A stretch of 64,000 bases of DNA from Candidatus Desulfosporosinus nitrosoreducens (lineage in GTDB: Bacteria > Bacillota > Desulfitobacteriia > Desulfitobacteriales > Desulfitobacteriaceae). Below, in pieces: positions 48,751 to 57,489 of the stretch. The stretch lies in the NCBI RefSeq assembly GCF_030954495.1, contig NZ_JAVHUW010000027.1:19526-83525 (forward strand), read 5' to 3'. Below the pieces are notes generated by a model that did not search any database, had not been told where the DNA came from, and saw only the letters and a list, made by a program, of their open reading frames with translations. The position numbers and the translations under genes are program-made. Position 1 is the stretch's first letter; each line of letters starts with the position of its first letter.

Positions 48751-49101
48751 CTAAACTATCGGATTCAATTCTGCAGGAAGTACACGTTGAGCTGCAATTA
48801 AATCTCCGAGGGCATCCTGACCCCAAGCGGAAATTTCCAGGCTTCCGGCGGTAACAAACTGAAATTCAAAAGCATCGAAGTCCGCAAAATAATTTCTAAG
48901 AGCTGCTGTATTGGGTGGAACGGCAAACGACTCCAATACATAAGTGTCTTTTACAGTATCTCCGATTAAACGTATTCCTGTGATTTGAACAGTACCGGGT
49001 ATAGCTAGATCTTCATTAGAGATTCTTACCTGAAAATTCGCCGCAGGTCTCAGGCCCAAAATAGGATTATTATCAATCAGCCCTGTCGTTAAAATAGCCA
49101 T
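48751..49101 (-). CDS. Stand-alone LTTGLI-domain protein
   Basis: 116 residues: MAILTTGLI, GLRPAANFQVRISNED, FADFDAFEFQF, ISAWGQDALGD and AQRVLPAEL. It is the third single-domain copy, separate from the others by 7 kb. It has its own terminator and a sigma-K-like promoter (49163-49189) upstream. Probably a spore-layer structural protein by association with the collagen-like relatives. Confidence 0.75.
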   Translation of the reverse strand: MAILTTGLIDNNPILGLRPAANFQVRISNEDLAIPGTVQITGIRLIGDTVKDTYVLESFAVPPNTAALRNYFADFDAFEFQFVTAGSLEISAWGQDALGDLIAAQRVLPAELNPIV

Positions 49102-49162
49102 TTGAGTTCATCACTCAACCTTTCCAATTGCTTTGCGTTATTTTATAAAATGTTAACTAGTC

Positions 49163-49189
49163 CATTATATGAGCGGCTTGTCTAATTGT
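49163..49189 (-). promoter_or_regulatory. Sigma-K-like promoter of the LTTGLI gene at 48751
   Basis: Minus strand: AC (49188-49189), 16 bases, CATATAATG (49163-49171). Only the last -10 base differs from CATANNNTA. It lies 62 bases before the ATG. Confidence 0.45.
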
Positions 49190-49231
49190 GTAACTGTTTG
49201 TTGCTGTTTAAGCTGAGAAACATAGAAATTA

Positions 49232-50347
49232 TTATCCTCTTGTTTTCTCCAAAGCCTTTAAATATCTTGGAGCAAGCCGCTCCCATTCTAAGCTTAAGGC
49301 CTTTTCATGCCCGTTTGCCGCTAAAGATTTTAAGAACACGGGATTATCGATAGCTGTTCGCAAAGTATCGGCTAACTGTTTCACATTACCGGGTTCAAAG
49401 GTTAACGCACAAGAGTCCGAAACTAGTTCGGCCAACCCGCCGGCTCTTGAAGCAATTATAGGGATTCCAATTGACATGCCTTCTAAGGCGACTAATCCGT
49501 AGGCTTCACGGCGGCTTGGGACAACAAGGGCTGCCGACCGGCCCATCCATCGCCATAATTCCGAGCTCGGCTGCCAGCCATAGAATTTTATCCAGCTGCC
49601 AAGCTTTTTTGATTGGACCAATCTTCTCAAATGATCTTCATAATAAGCCGCTCCCTTGCCGATTATATTCAACCGAGCCTGACGTCCGCTTTGCTTTACT
49701 AACCAAACGGCCTGGATTAAATCTTCAATTCCTTTATAATCCAACAATCTGCCGACATAAAGGAATTCATTGGTGCTCTCAGGCTGCCAGTGTTCCTGCG
49801 GACAGGTTATGCCGAGAGGCAGGACCTCCGTTTTAGAAAAGTATTGAGGATATCGCTCTGTTAGATAGTTTCTTTCACTCTGACTTATAAGGTGAATGCG
49901 TTGACAGCGCATCAGCAAATCTTCCTGGATTTTGAACTGAGCTTGCAGCTCCGGTTCCGGGCCATCTCCTAATTCCTTACGCAAAAAAGAATATACAGTG
50001 TATAAAATAGGAACAGTTCCTTTTGAAAGCGTATAAGCCAATGGAATAAAGTTTATAGCATGGCAATGTATTAAATCCCATTCTTGTTTAAGTTCGGGAA
50101 AAGTCTGCAAAGCAGCTTCGCTATTAATCATTCCGAGATACCCAAAATATTGGCTACGCGGCAGTCCCAATACGTTCATCCGGCAACCGCGCAAATCCCA
50201 TCTTGGTGTTACCCAGTCGCTGCGCGCTACTATGACAGTCTGTTGTATCCCCCAACGATCAAGCATCTGCAGCATACCTGTTGCCGCTGTTCCCGCCCCG
50301 CCAAAACTCTCTTCCGCAAATTCATTTGTCAAGGATAATACCTTCAA
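49232..50347 (-). CDS. Family 4 glycosyltransferase
   Basis: About 371 residues, GT-B fold. VLSLTNEFAEESFGGAGTAATGML begins the acceptor domain, IHCHAINF lies in it, and FLYVGRLLDYKGIEDLIQAV then VPSRREAYGLVALEGMSIGIPIIASRAGG form the donor domain with the E-x7-E motif. The TTG at 50347 after GGGGGTGA fits better than the ATG at 50362, which has no ribosome site. It lies divergent from the transferase at 50610. Confidence 0.87.
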   Translation of the reverse strand: MKVLSLTNEFAEESFGGAGTAATGMLQMLDRWGIQQTVIVARSDWVTPRWDLRGCRMNVLGLPRSQYFGYLGMINSEAALQTFPELKQEWDLIHCHAINFIPLAYTLSKGTVPILYTVYSFLRKELGDGPEPELQAQFKIQEDLLMRCQRIHLISQSERNYLTERYPQYFSKTEVLPLGITCPQEHWQPESTNEFLYVGRLLDYKGIEDLIQAVWLVKQSGRQARLNIIGKGAAYYEDHLRRLVQSKKLGSWIKFYGWQPSSELWRWMGRSAALVVPSRREAYGLVALEGMSIGIPIIASRAGGLAELVSDSCALTFEPGNVKQLADTLRTAIDNPVFLKSLAANGHEKALSLEWERLAPRYLKALEKTRG

Positions 50348-50446
50348 ACAAATCACCCCCATATCCTATCCTATGCGACAAGCCTCAAGGGGTGCCGGTT
50401 AAAATTATTTAACCTGATTTCCAATTCCCAATTTACAAATTACCGA

Positions 50447-50455
50447 CATATCCTA
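50447..50455 (+). promoter_or_regulatory. Sporulation-type -10 box and long leader before the transferase at 50610
   Basis: CATATCCTA is a CATANNNTA match. The ~150-base leader that follows contains several pairing segments, for example TGCCAAGGATGGCA and GCATCCCCCTGGATG-like repeats. No known riboswitch class was recognised. Confidence 0.3.
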
Positions 50456-50609
50456 TTAAATATAATGATACTTGAAGACAGGACTGTCCATAACTCGAAC
50501 AGAGTGTCGAGACAAGAGCATCCCCCTGGATGTCCGGATGCCGGGATGGACCGATGGTCTGACGCCGCACTGCCAAGGATGGCAGTAATCGGCACATGAG
50601 GAGGTAATC

Positions 50610-51617
50610 ATGCCAACCTTCATCTATCCTCCCTCAATTCCTTGGAATTGGATGTTCCAGCGCCCACAGCAACTTCTTGGGCAAATTTCTTCATCTGGCC
50701 AGACAGTTCTTTATGAAGACCTGGGAAACTTCCCTCAGCCTAAAATCAAGAGCTTATCCTCCAGCCTGCATCTTTGTCAAGGAATTTCAGCTCTGAAAGT
50801 TCCCCATTCAAGACCGCGCATTCTTTGGTTAACCGTTCCATCTCATATAAACTCTATTTCTAACTACAATCCCGATCTCGTCATTTATGATGCTGTTGAT
50901 GAGCCAAAGGATGAGTTTGCAAGTTGGGCCCCCTACTATCCCGCGATCATCCAAAATGCAGATCTTATTTTTTGCAGCAGTCAAAGTATCTATGATTATT
51001 TTCACCCAAGGCACCCACAAGTTCATTTAGTTCCCAACGGCGTTGATTACGTGCACTTTGCCTCCGGCCCGAACAAACGCCCTCGTGATCTGCCCTTAGG
51101 GAAGCCTATTATCGGCTATAGTGGTGCGATTGCTCCTTGGGTTAATTGGGATCTGCTCAAAAAAGTGATTGAAGAGAATCCTGAATTCAACTTCATATTT
51201 ATAGGTGCTTTCTTTCAACTTCACAAATTTCCTTTAAAGAATAAAAATGTATACTACCTTGGCTTGAAATCTTATCATGAGCTTCCTGATTATTTTCATT
51301 ACTTTGATGTAGGCCTTATTCCATTTCTTCAAACAGAAATGACCAAAGGATGCAATCCCATCAAGCTTTATGAATATTACGCTGCAGGCATACAAGTGCT
51401 GGCAACCCCTCTTCCGGAATTGCTCTCCGTTCCGAAAATTAATCTTGAGAGTAACCCTCATCTCTTCTCTCTGCGCTTAAGACATTTATTGGAAGAAAGT
51501 GATTCCGGCAAGCCTCAGCGAATGGCTTACGCCCAGGCCAATGACTGGGCGGAACGAACCGGCAGAATGCTTCAGCAAATTTACAGGATGACTTACCGAA
51601 ATAAAGAAAGCGTGTAA
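50610..51617 (+). CDS. Glycosyltransferase of the GT-B type (TuaH-like)
   Basis: 335 residues. FIYPPSIPWNWMFQRPQQLLGQ and VIYDAVDEPKDEF are typical of the surface-polysaccharide transferases annotated as TuaH-like. VPNGVDYVHFA, IGYSGAIAPWVNWDLL and NPIKLYEYYAAGIQVLATPLPEL form the donor half. GAGGAGG precedes the ATG. It precedes the YVTN gene on the same strand by 84 bases. The acceptor is probably a spore-surface component. Confidence 0.85.
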   Translation: MPTFIYPPSIPWNWMFQRPQQLLGQISSSGQTVLYEDLGNFPQPKIKSLSSSLHLCQGISALKVPHSRPRILWLTVPSHINSISNYNPDLVIYDAVDEPKDEFASWAPYYPAIIQNADLIFCSSQSIYDYFHPRHPQVHLVPNGVDYVHFASGPNKRPRDLPLGKPIIGYSGAIAPWVNWDLLKKVIEENPEFNFIFIGAFFQLHKFPLKNKNVYYLGLKSYHELPDYFHYFDVGLIPFLQTEMTKGCNPIKLYEYYAAGIQVLATPLPELLSVPKINLESNPHLFSLRLRHLLEESDSGKPQRMAYAQANDWAERTGRMLQQIYRMTYRNKESV

Positions 51618-51701
51618 CACCCACGACTACAGGCGAATACAATACGGTGAAAGTCCTGCTCAGTCTAACTATTGCTTTATCAAAAGGGGGGGAATACACA
51701 C

Positions 51702-53252
51702 ATGCTATTTGAAACCCATGCTTGGGTAACTCTCGACAACGCAGTCGCCATATATAACGTATACAGCGATGTGCTCGTCGCTACCATCCCGGTAGGCATT
51801 GCGCCGGCTTTCCCAAGGCGCACGCCGGATGGTACCAAAGTTCTGGTCCCTAATCAAGGGAGTAACACCGTCTCAGTCTTATGTACTTCTGCCAACCGTG
51901 TTTTGGCAACTATTCCAGTGGGGCTTGCTCCCACCGCAGTAGCCATTGACCCAACCAGCACAACTGCTTATGTGACAAACTCCGGGAGCGGAACTGTTTC
52001 CGTTATCAGTATTCCAACGGATACAGTCGTGAGTACCATCACAGTTGGCACAAATCCTGTGGACGTTACCATTGCCCGCGATGGCAGCCGTGTCTATGTC
52101 AGCAATGCCGGCAGCAATTCAGTTTCTGTTATCAACCCCGTTACGAACACCGTTATAGCCACAATTCCAGTCGGGACTGCACCTAACGGTTTAGCGGTTA
52201 GTTTAGATAATTCAAGGCTCTTTGTCGTCAATAGCGGAAGCAACGATGTCAGCGTCATCAATACGGCCAACAATACTTTGATCAGTACAATTCCTGTCGG
52301 CTCCAATCCACAGAAAATCGCGGCTAATCCTGTTAATCCGATCTTCATGTATGTAACCAACTTCAGTTCAAACAGCGTTAGCGTCATCTCCACCACAGGA
52401 TTAAACGTCGTCACCACAGTTCCCGTTGGCCTTAATCCTCTTGGTATAGATGTCACAGGTGATGGCACCCAAGTCTGGGTTGCTAATGAAGGAGACAGCT
52501 CAATTAGCATAATTAATACCAGCACCAACACAATTGCGGCCGCCCTTCCCACCTCTTTCCCGCCCCGTGGAGTCACGGTCGGCAGAGTTGGATCAGCTTT
52601 ATCTCCAAGTGAACCCATTGATTTAACAGATCCTTATCAACTGGAAGAAATCACCGAATCAGTCTGTATCATTGTCGAAAAAGTATACGCCAGCTGCGTG
52701 CAAAGAGAATGCTTCCCTGCTTTCACAATCACATTGCCCACAGGCGTACCTCCGTTCACCTTTATCAGCATGACCTTTGCAACCGGCGTGATCGTTCCCG
52801 GAAGTATTGTTATTACTCCAATACCGTCACGACCAAATTTCTCCAGGGTTCAATTCACAATTCAAATTCCTTACACCCTAACTTTGCGAGATTCCACAGG
52901 CGCTTTGTTTACTCTGACAGGTAATCTTCCGGATATTAACAAAGACATTGTCATGTACTTCCCGCCGACACGCCCAGAATTCGATTTCAACCTCCGTGTT
53001 GAGACGAGAACCGAAGTTCTTACAAGCCCAGTGTTTACCTCGACAACTATTCAAATCGCCATTGGCAGCTTCGTAATCACTAAAGTAACAGGCGTTGTTC
53101 AGCTTCTTGTACCTGCCTTTGGCTTCTGCCCAGAACCACCTGCTTGTGAAGAATTCCCTGTCATCCCGCAAAATCCATGCCTCAACTTCTTCGATCCCAC
53201 TCTTACCCCATTCCCAAGTGACTTTTTCCCACCACAACTGGATAATTGCTAG
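51702..53252 (+). CDS. YVTN-repeat beta-propeller protein with Cys-containing C-terminal domain
   Basis: 516 residues from ATG 51702 (AAGGGGGG upstream; an ATG at 51672 is less likely). About residues 15-300 form roughly seven repeats of 42 residues, with patterns such as TVSVINPVTNTVIATIPVG and AYVTNSGSGTVSVI, enough for a full propeller. The C-terminal ~210 residues open with ESVCIIVEKVYASCVQRECFP and end in a Cys/Pro-rich tail (EPPACEEFP, FFPPQLDNC), as seen in spore-coat-like proteins of related Clostridia (from memory). No signal peptide is visible, so assembly on the forespore from the mother cell is likely. A terminator follows. Confidence 0.75.
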   Translation: MLFETHAWVTLDNAVAIYNVYSDVLVATIPVGIAPAFPRRTPDGTKVLVPNQGSNTVSVLCTSANRVLATIPVGLAPTAVAIDPTSTTAYVTNSGSGTVSVISIPTDTVVSTITVGTNPVDVTIARDGSRVYVSNAGSNSVSVINPVTNTVIATIPVGTAPNGLAVSLDNSRLFVVNSGSNDVSVINTANNTLISTIPVGSNPQKIAANPVNPIFMYVTNFSSNSVSVISTTGLNVVTTVPVGLNPLGIDVTGDGTQVWVANEGDSSISIINTSTNTIAAALPTSFPPRGVTVGRVGSALSPSEPIDLTDPYQLEEITESVCIIVEKVYASCVQRECFPAFTITLPTGVPPFTFISMTFATGVIVPGSIVITPIPSRPNFSRVQFTIQIPYTLTLRDSTGALFTLTGNLPDINKDIVMYFPPTRPEFDFNLRVETRTEVLTSPVFTSTTIQIAIGSFVITKVTGVVQLLVPAFGFCPEPPACEEFPVIPQNPCLNFFDPTLTPFPSDFFPPQLDNC

Positions 53253-53289
53253 TTGTTCTCTATCTTGTGACTTCTTGCCCATCAAATAG

Positions 53290-53315
53290 AAAGGGCCGTC
53301 CACAAACGGCCTTTT
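53290..53315 (+). terminator. Terminator of the YVTN gene
   Basis: AAAGGGCCGT and ACGGCCTTTT form a 10-base stem with a 6-base loop, followed by CTGTTTAAC. It lies 38 bases after the stop. Confidence 0.8.
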
Positions 53316-53358
53316 CTGTTTAACAAATAATTTTAACCCAGATATCAAATCCGTTTAC

Positions 53359-55173
53359 ATGGCCATGAAAACAAAGGAAGTGATCGCATTGGCGTTCGTA
53401 AACCGAACTACGTTTACTCCCCTGCTTCTTACTTACGAGAATGAATCCAGCTACTTACACGTCGATTCCCAAGGATGCGCCCTTTTTAAAGCAGACAGTT
53501 TGGAACCCTACTACAAAATTCAGGACCCTCTTTTATTAGCCCACGGAATCATGACTGACCCTGAAACGATTCATTTGGTCGTCCTGAAAACAAATGGCGA
53601 ACTCTGCTATACGCTTATCCCTCGTTCTTCAGCTCCTCAGACAACTTTGATTGCCAAATTAGATGTACGAGCTACTAAATACCGCCGGCTCTTTCTTTTC
53701 CCACAGGGTAAAATGATACATATTTTCTACGCTTGTTCCCACCAAGCCATTCGGGATCTGTGGCGAATCGAACACCGTTTTTGGAATGGAACAACCTGGA
53801 ATAGCGTTCATTTAGGAGAAGTTGTACACCCACGGGAACCTCTCTATCATGTCAACATTGACGGTCAGGGGAACCTTCATTTAATCACCCTGACTTTCCA
53901 GGGACGGTACTCACTCCTCTTTACCAATCGTTTTAATGGGACATTTCATATCTGGGGCTCACCAATCGAAACTCTGAAAATATCCGGCGAAGTCGTGGAT
54001 ATGGGCGCACTGATGACCTCAGACAATGTTCATCACCTTTTCTGGGTCATAAAAACCTCAGGGGGACAGTTTGAAGTACGTTGGGCTCAACAAACCAACG
54101 CACTTGAATTAACGGGGGACTGGCACCCATCGCCTGCCCCCATAAAAACGTTCCCCCCTCCCTGGAGAAATATCGGCTCCCTCGAAATTAACGGCGTCAT
54201 TTGGCTCCTAATTCACACAGATGAAGAAACATTGCTGCTCAATGACGGAGCTGGTTGGAGATCAGTCTCTTCCCATCTCCACTCCCACCGCCCTATACAA
54301 TGGGTGCATAAAGATAAAAGGAATTTCCACCAAACATATTGGCTGGAAGATCAAACCAAAGGGCGCACTCCAGTATATCAGCGCGAATTAGGTTTAGTTC
54401 TCAACACTACGCCACAGCTTACACATTTTCAGCCCATCCAGCCGAGGGCAACCGCCCAAACTCCACCTCCTGTTCCGGCTTTCTATCCTGAGGTATCCTC
54501 TTCAACTTCTTATCCCGTCTCACCCGTTTTGATTTCAGACAATTCAAATCCTCCAAAAGTTGTTGAATCTTCCTCGGAAGAAATTCCTCAACCTCAGCCT
54601 GTTCAGGAAGCCACCCAGCTTCAGCCCATTCAAGAAATCCCTCAACTTCAAGCCGTTCAGGAAACTCCTCAGCTTCAAGCCGCCCAAGAAACCTCCCAAC
54701 CTCAACCCGATCAAGAAACCTCTCCGCCTCAATCTGTCCAAGAAACCTCCCAGCCTCAGCCTGATCAGGAGAATCCTCAACTGGAACTATTAATCACGAC
54801 CGTTGCTCAGCTTGAACAAGAAAATTCTAATCTCAGCCTGACCGTACAAACCATGCTTTCCAAGTTTGATCAAATCCTCAGCGTTCTCTCAGAAAATGTC
54901 CTGATGCCAAAGCAGGAAATAGCTGTTGCGGAAGACTCCGAACAAACCCCGGCTTTAGCTGAAATTCCCGTTGACGAGCTGGAACCTTTTAAAGAGGCTA
55001 TGTCTAATTTGGAAAAAGAAACTCAAAGCCTTTCTCAAGTTCTTCGGGTTATGTTAACCAAGCAAGAAGAAAACGACTCTTCTTTAGAAAAACTTGGCAC
55101 ACAAATCAGCCAGCTTCAAGAAAAAAACACTCTGAAAAACAAAGGAGGATTTTGGAACAAATGGATCACATAA
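53359..55173 (+). CDS. Unrecognised large protein: beta-rich N-half, P/Q/E repeat, coiled coil
   Basis: 604 residues with no family recognised. Residues ~1-350 are beta-rich with repeated short units (HIFYACSHQAIRDLWRI, HHLFWVIKT, WLLIHTDEETLLLN) that suggest a propeller. Residues ~395-475 carry an imperfect ~9-residue repeat (PQLQAVQET, PQLQAAQET, SQPQPDQET). The last ~125 residues are predicted coiled coil (LEQENSNLSLTVQTML). The ribosome site before 53359 is poor; the coding frame could start a few codons later. It heads a unit continuing with the selenoprotein candidate and two glycosyltransferases. It may be a structural or scaffold spore protein. Confidence 0.6.
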   Translation: MAMKTKEVIALAFVNRTTFTPLLLTYENESSYLHVDSQGCALFKADSLEPYYKIQDPLLLAHGIMTDPETIHLVVLKTNGELCYTLIPRSSAPQTTLIAKLDVRATKYRRLFLFPQGKMIHIFYACSHQAIRDLWRIEHRFWNGTTWNSVHLGEVVHPREPLYHVNIDGQGNLHLITLTFQGRYSLLFTNRFNGTFHIWGSPIETLKISGEVVDMGALMTSDNVHHLFWVIKTSGGQFEVRWAQQTNALELTGDWHPSPAPIKTFPPPWRNIGSLEINGVIWLLIHTDEETLLLNDGAGWRSVSSHLHSHRPIQWVHKDKRNFHQTYWLEDQTKGRTPVYQRELGLVLNTTPQLTHFQPIQPRATAQTPPPVPAFYPEVSSSTSYPVSPVLISDNSNPPKVVESSSEEIPQPQPVQEATQLQPIQEIPQLQAVQETPQLQAAQETSQPQPDQETSPPQSVQETSQPQPDQENPQLELLITTVAQLEQENSNLSLTVQTMLSKFDQILSVLSENVLMPKQEIAVAEDSEQTPALAEIPVDELEPFKEAMSNLEKETQSLSQVLRVMLTKQEENDSSLEKLGTQISQLQEKNTLKNKGGFWNKWIT

Positions 55174-55391
55174 ATTTACACACCAACCTTGCAGAGATTT
55201 TATCTAAGTATCCTCAAACATCCGTTACTTTACGGAAATTCGGCATCACTTGCGCTGGATGAGGAGCAAAACAATTACTCACTATGAGTGTTGAGCAGGC
55301 TGCTCAACGATACCATCTTAACCCGGCAACTCTAATCGAATCCTTGGAATTTACCATTGAAAAAAACCCTCACCAATGGAGACAGTATTAA
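55161..55391 (+). CDS. Probable selenocysteine-containing DUF1858 redox protein
   Basis: 76 codons from ATG 55161 (AAAGGAGG 12 bases upstream) to TAA 55389-55391, with one internal TGA at 55260-55262 (codon 34). Reading TGA as Sec (U) gives LRKFGITCAGUGAKQLL and continues MSVEQAAQRYHLNPATLIES, the full DUF1858/'hybrid-cluster-associated redox disulfide' domain, whose signature is GI-x-C-x-G-C. The TGA thus replaces the second Cys of CxxC, the usual Cys-to-Sec position. The post-TGA frame ends in TAATG, overlapping the start of the next gene, which fits translation through the TGA. A hairpin 28-46 bases after the TGA is a SECIS candidate. The alternative is a TGC/TGT-to-TGA nonsense mutation. 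Confidence 0.72.
55290..55308 (+). promoter_or_regulatory. Candidate SECIS hairpin
   Basis: GTTGAGCA, loop GGC, TGCTCAAC: an 8-bp stem in the coding sequence. The first loop base is about 35 bases after the TGA at 55260-55262. Bacterial SECIS elements lie a short distance after the codon and often have G in the first loop positions, as here. The distance is at the long end of what I know. Confidence 0.45.
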
Positions 55392-56341
55392 TGAAGATCT
55401 TATTTTTAAATGATTCATCCTTATTAAGCCATGGCTTGGCCTCTGGTTTTTCTTCTGCCGATAACCTTCAGTACCTTCCAGTTCGTTTGCCTGATTGGGA
55501 GAGTCGTTTAGAACAACTGTTTAAAACCTGGAAACCTGATTTTGCTTTTGCCGAAGGGGTTTCGATCTCAACTGCAGCTCAAAAACTTTTTCCTCTCTTA
55601 AGACGGTATTCCGTTCCACTTGTCTATTGGGCCATTGACGACCCGCCGGACTGGCGCCGCATGTCCCGCCCTTTGGCACGCGGAGCCAGTCTGGTACTCA
55701 CTCCGGCTGAAGAATGTCTGCCTCTATATCGCCGGGACAAAATTCGGGCGCTCTATTTCCACTTCGCCTGCAACCCATCCTTTCATCGCCCTGTTGAACC
55801 ATCGCTTGAATATGACAGCGATTTGCTTTTAGTCGCTAATTATTACACTTCTTACCCACAAAGAACTGTTGGCTTAGAAACTATCCTTACCCCTTTGCTC
55901 TCGGGGCTAAGCCACTTAAAAGTTTATGGTGACGAACATTGGTTGTCCAATACGGACCACTATCGTTTGCCGCCTGATTTTTACAAGGGGTATTTACCCT
56001 ATAATCAGCTGCCCTGTGCTTACTCGTCGGCTAAGATTGTCTTAGGACTGAATTCCGTGATTACTTCTCCGACGATGATGAGTATGCGCACCTTTGAAGC
56101 CTTAGGATGCCGTGCATTTTTCCTAACTCACTGGTCACCGGCGCTTGAAAACCTTTTTCAAAATCATGTTCATCTTGTTTGGAGCCGTCATCCCGATGAG
56201 ACGTTGGAGCTCGTACGTTTTTATCTTCAGCGCGAGGATCTGCGCTTAAAGATTGCCCGCCAAGGCCAGGAAGAAGTTTACCGTAATCATACCTATCAAC
56301 AGAGAGTCCAATCTGTTCGAGCCATACTCGAAAGAATTTAA
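55391..56341 (+). CDS. CgeB-family glycosyltransferase
   Basis: 316 residues from ATG 55391, which overlaps the stop of the preceding small gene (TAATG); an in-frame ATG at 55376 exists but has no better site. KILFLNDSSLLSHGLASGF, VYWAIDDPPDWRRM, YKGYLPYNQLPCAYSSAKIVLGLN and RTFEALGCRAFFLTHW match the CgeB group. In Bacillus, CgeB is a sigma-K-dependent, sporulation-specific protein affecting the spore's outermost glycan, which supports a spore role for the locus. Confidence 0.87.
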   Translation: MKILFLNDSSLLSHGLASGFSSADNLQYLPVRLPDWESRLEQLFKTWKPDFAFAEGVSISTAAQKLFPLLRRYSVPLVYWAIDDPPDWRRMSRPLARGASLVLTPAEECLPLYRRDKIRALYFHFACNPSFHRPVEPSLEYDSDLLLVANYYTSYPQRTVGLETILTPLLSGLSHLKVYGDEHWLSNTDHYRLPPDFYKGYLPYNQLPCAYSSAKIVLGLNSVITSPTMMSMRTFEALGCRAFFLTHWSPALENLFQNHVHLVWSRHPDETLELVRFYLQREDLRLKIARQGQEEVYRNHTYQQRVQSVRAILERI

Positions 56342-56407
56342 TCTTTAATGCTTAAATTGCCAACAAGCAAAAGCTTAAGATTTTAGAGTATTCTAGGGAG
56401 GAGTCTT

Positions 56408-57409
56408 TTGATGAAAATACTTTTTCAAGCGCGCCCGGATTTCATGAAAAACCCTGCCGGAGATACTGTTCAATTGGTTTCAACTGGTCAAGGGCTTAAA
56501 AACCTGGGAATCGAAGTGCACTTTTCCGCAGATCCAAATCTTGATTTAACGCCTTATGACCTGGTTCACATATTTAACCTTACCAGGATTAAAGAAAGCT
56601 ACATGTTCTTTTGCAACGCTCAAAAACAGCAAAAGAAAATCGTTCTTTCCCCCATTTATTGGCCGCCAATTGCTTTCTTAAGCCGGGAAGGCAATCATAC
56701 CAATGCTCTGGCCGCTTGGAAACATATGCAGCCTATGCGTGCACGTCTTATTCGAGAATCCCATCTTTTGCTTCCCAATAGTCAGATAGAAATGAAAGTT
56801 CTTCAGCAAGATTTCCCTGAAACCGCTCCCTATCAGGTTATTCCCAATGGGTTCCCCGATTCGTTTCTTGGTGCCCTTCCCGATCCTTTTCGGGAACAAT
56901 TTCCCGCTATTCCTGAAGAATTTGTACTCTGTGCCGCTAGAATTTCCCCGCGTAAAAATCAACTCTGGTTGGCAAAAATCTCTCAAGAGCTGGGGCTTTC
57001 CGTAGTATTATTGGGGCCTGTCAACGACCGGGCCTATTTCCAAACTTTAACTTCTTTTACCAACGTCTATTATCTCGGTACTTTGCAGGGAAAACTTCTT
57101 GCTTCCGCTTATTCCGCAGCTAAAGCCCATGCCCTGCCAAGCTGGTTTGAAACTCCAGGCCTGTCCAGCATTGAGGCCGGGGCCTGCGGTACAGTTGTTA
57201 TTTCCACCGATCAAGGAAGCCCCAGAGAATACTTCCAGGATATGGCCCTTTATGTGCGCCCTCTCCATGACCAAAGCCTGCGCTCAGCCTTGGAACAATC
57301 CTTTCAGGCGTCTCCCCAGCCCCTTATGAAACATATTCAAAAGCATTATCCTTGGTCAAACATCTCCCAAATGACCTTAGAGGCATATCAAACTCTTTTG
57401 CAGGAATAA
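56408..57409 (+). CDS. Family 4 glycosyltransferase
   Basis: 333 residues: KILFQARPDFMKNPAGDTVQ, YDLVHIFNL and VIPNGFPDSF in the acceptor half; FVLCAARISPRKNQLWLAKI, SWFETPGLSSIEAGACGTVVISTDQG in the donor half. GGGAGGAG precedes the ATG. It follows the CgeB-like gene by 66 bases and ends the plus-strand unit with a terminator. Acceptor unknown. Confidence 0.87.
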   Translation: MMKILFQARPDFMKNPAGDTVQLVSTGQGLKNLGIEVHFSADPNLDLTPYDLVHIFNLTRIKESYMFFCNAQKQQKKIVLSPIYWPPIAFLSREGNHTNALAAWKHMQPMRARLIRESHLLLPNSQIEMKVLQQDFPETAPYQVIPNGFPDSFLGALPDPFREQFPAIPEEFVLCAARISPRKNQLWLAKISQELGLSVVLLGPVNDRAYFQTLTSFTNVYYLGTLQGKLLASAYSAAKAHALPSWFETPGLSSIEAGACGTVVISTDQGSPREYFQDMALYVRPLHDQSLRSALEQSFQASPQPLMKHIQKHYPWSNISQMTLEAYQTLLQE

Positions 57410-57453
57410 AATAAATCCACCTGAACTAATCTAAAATTCAACTTTTACAATCA

Positions 57454-57484
57454 AAAGGGACCAACCATGGTGGTCGATCCCTTT
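57454..57484. terminator. Bidirectional terminator
   Basis: AAAGGGA and TCCCTTT enclose a further small palindrome (CCAACCATGGTGG). T-rich sequence lies on the plus side (CTTTCTTATTT), and the convergent small gene ends at 57490. Confidence 0.7.
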
Positions 57485-57489
57485 CTTAT

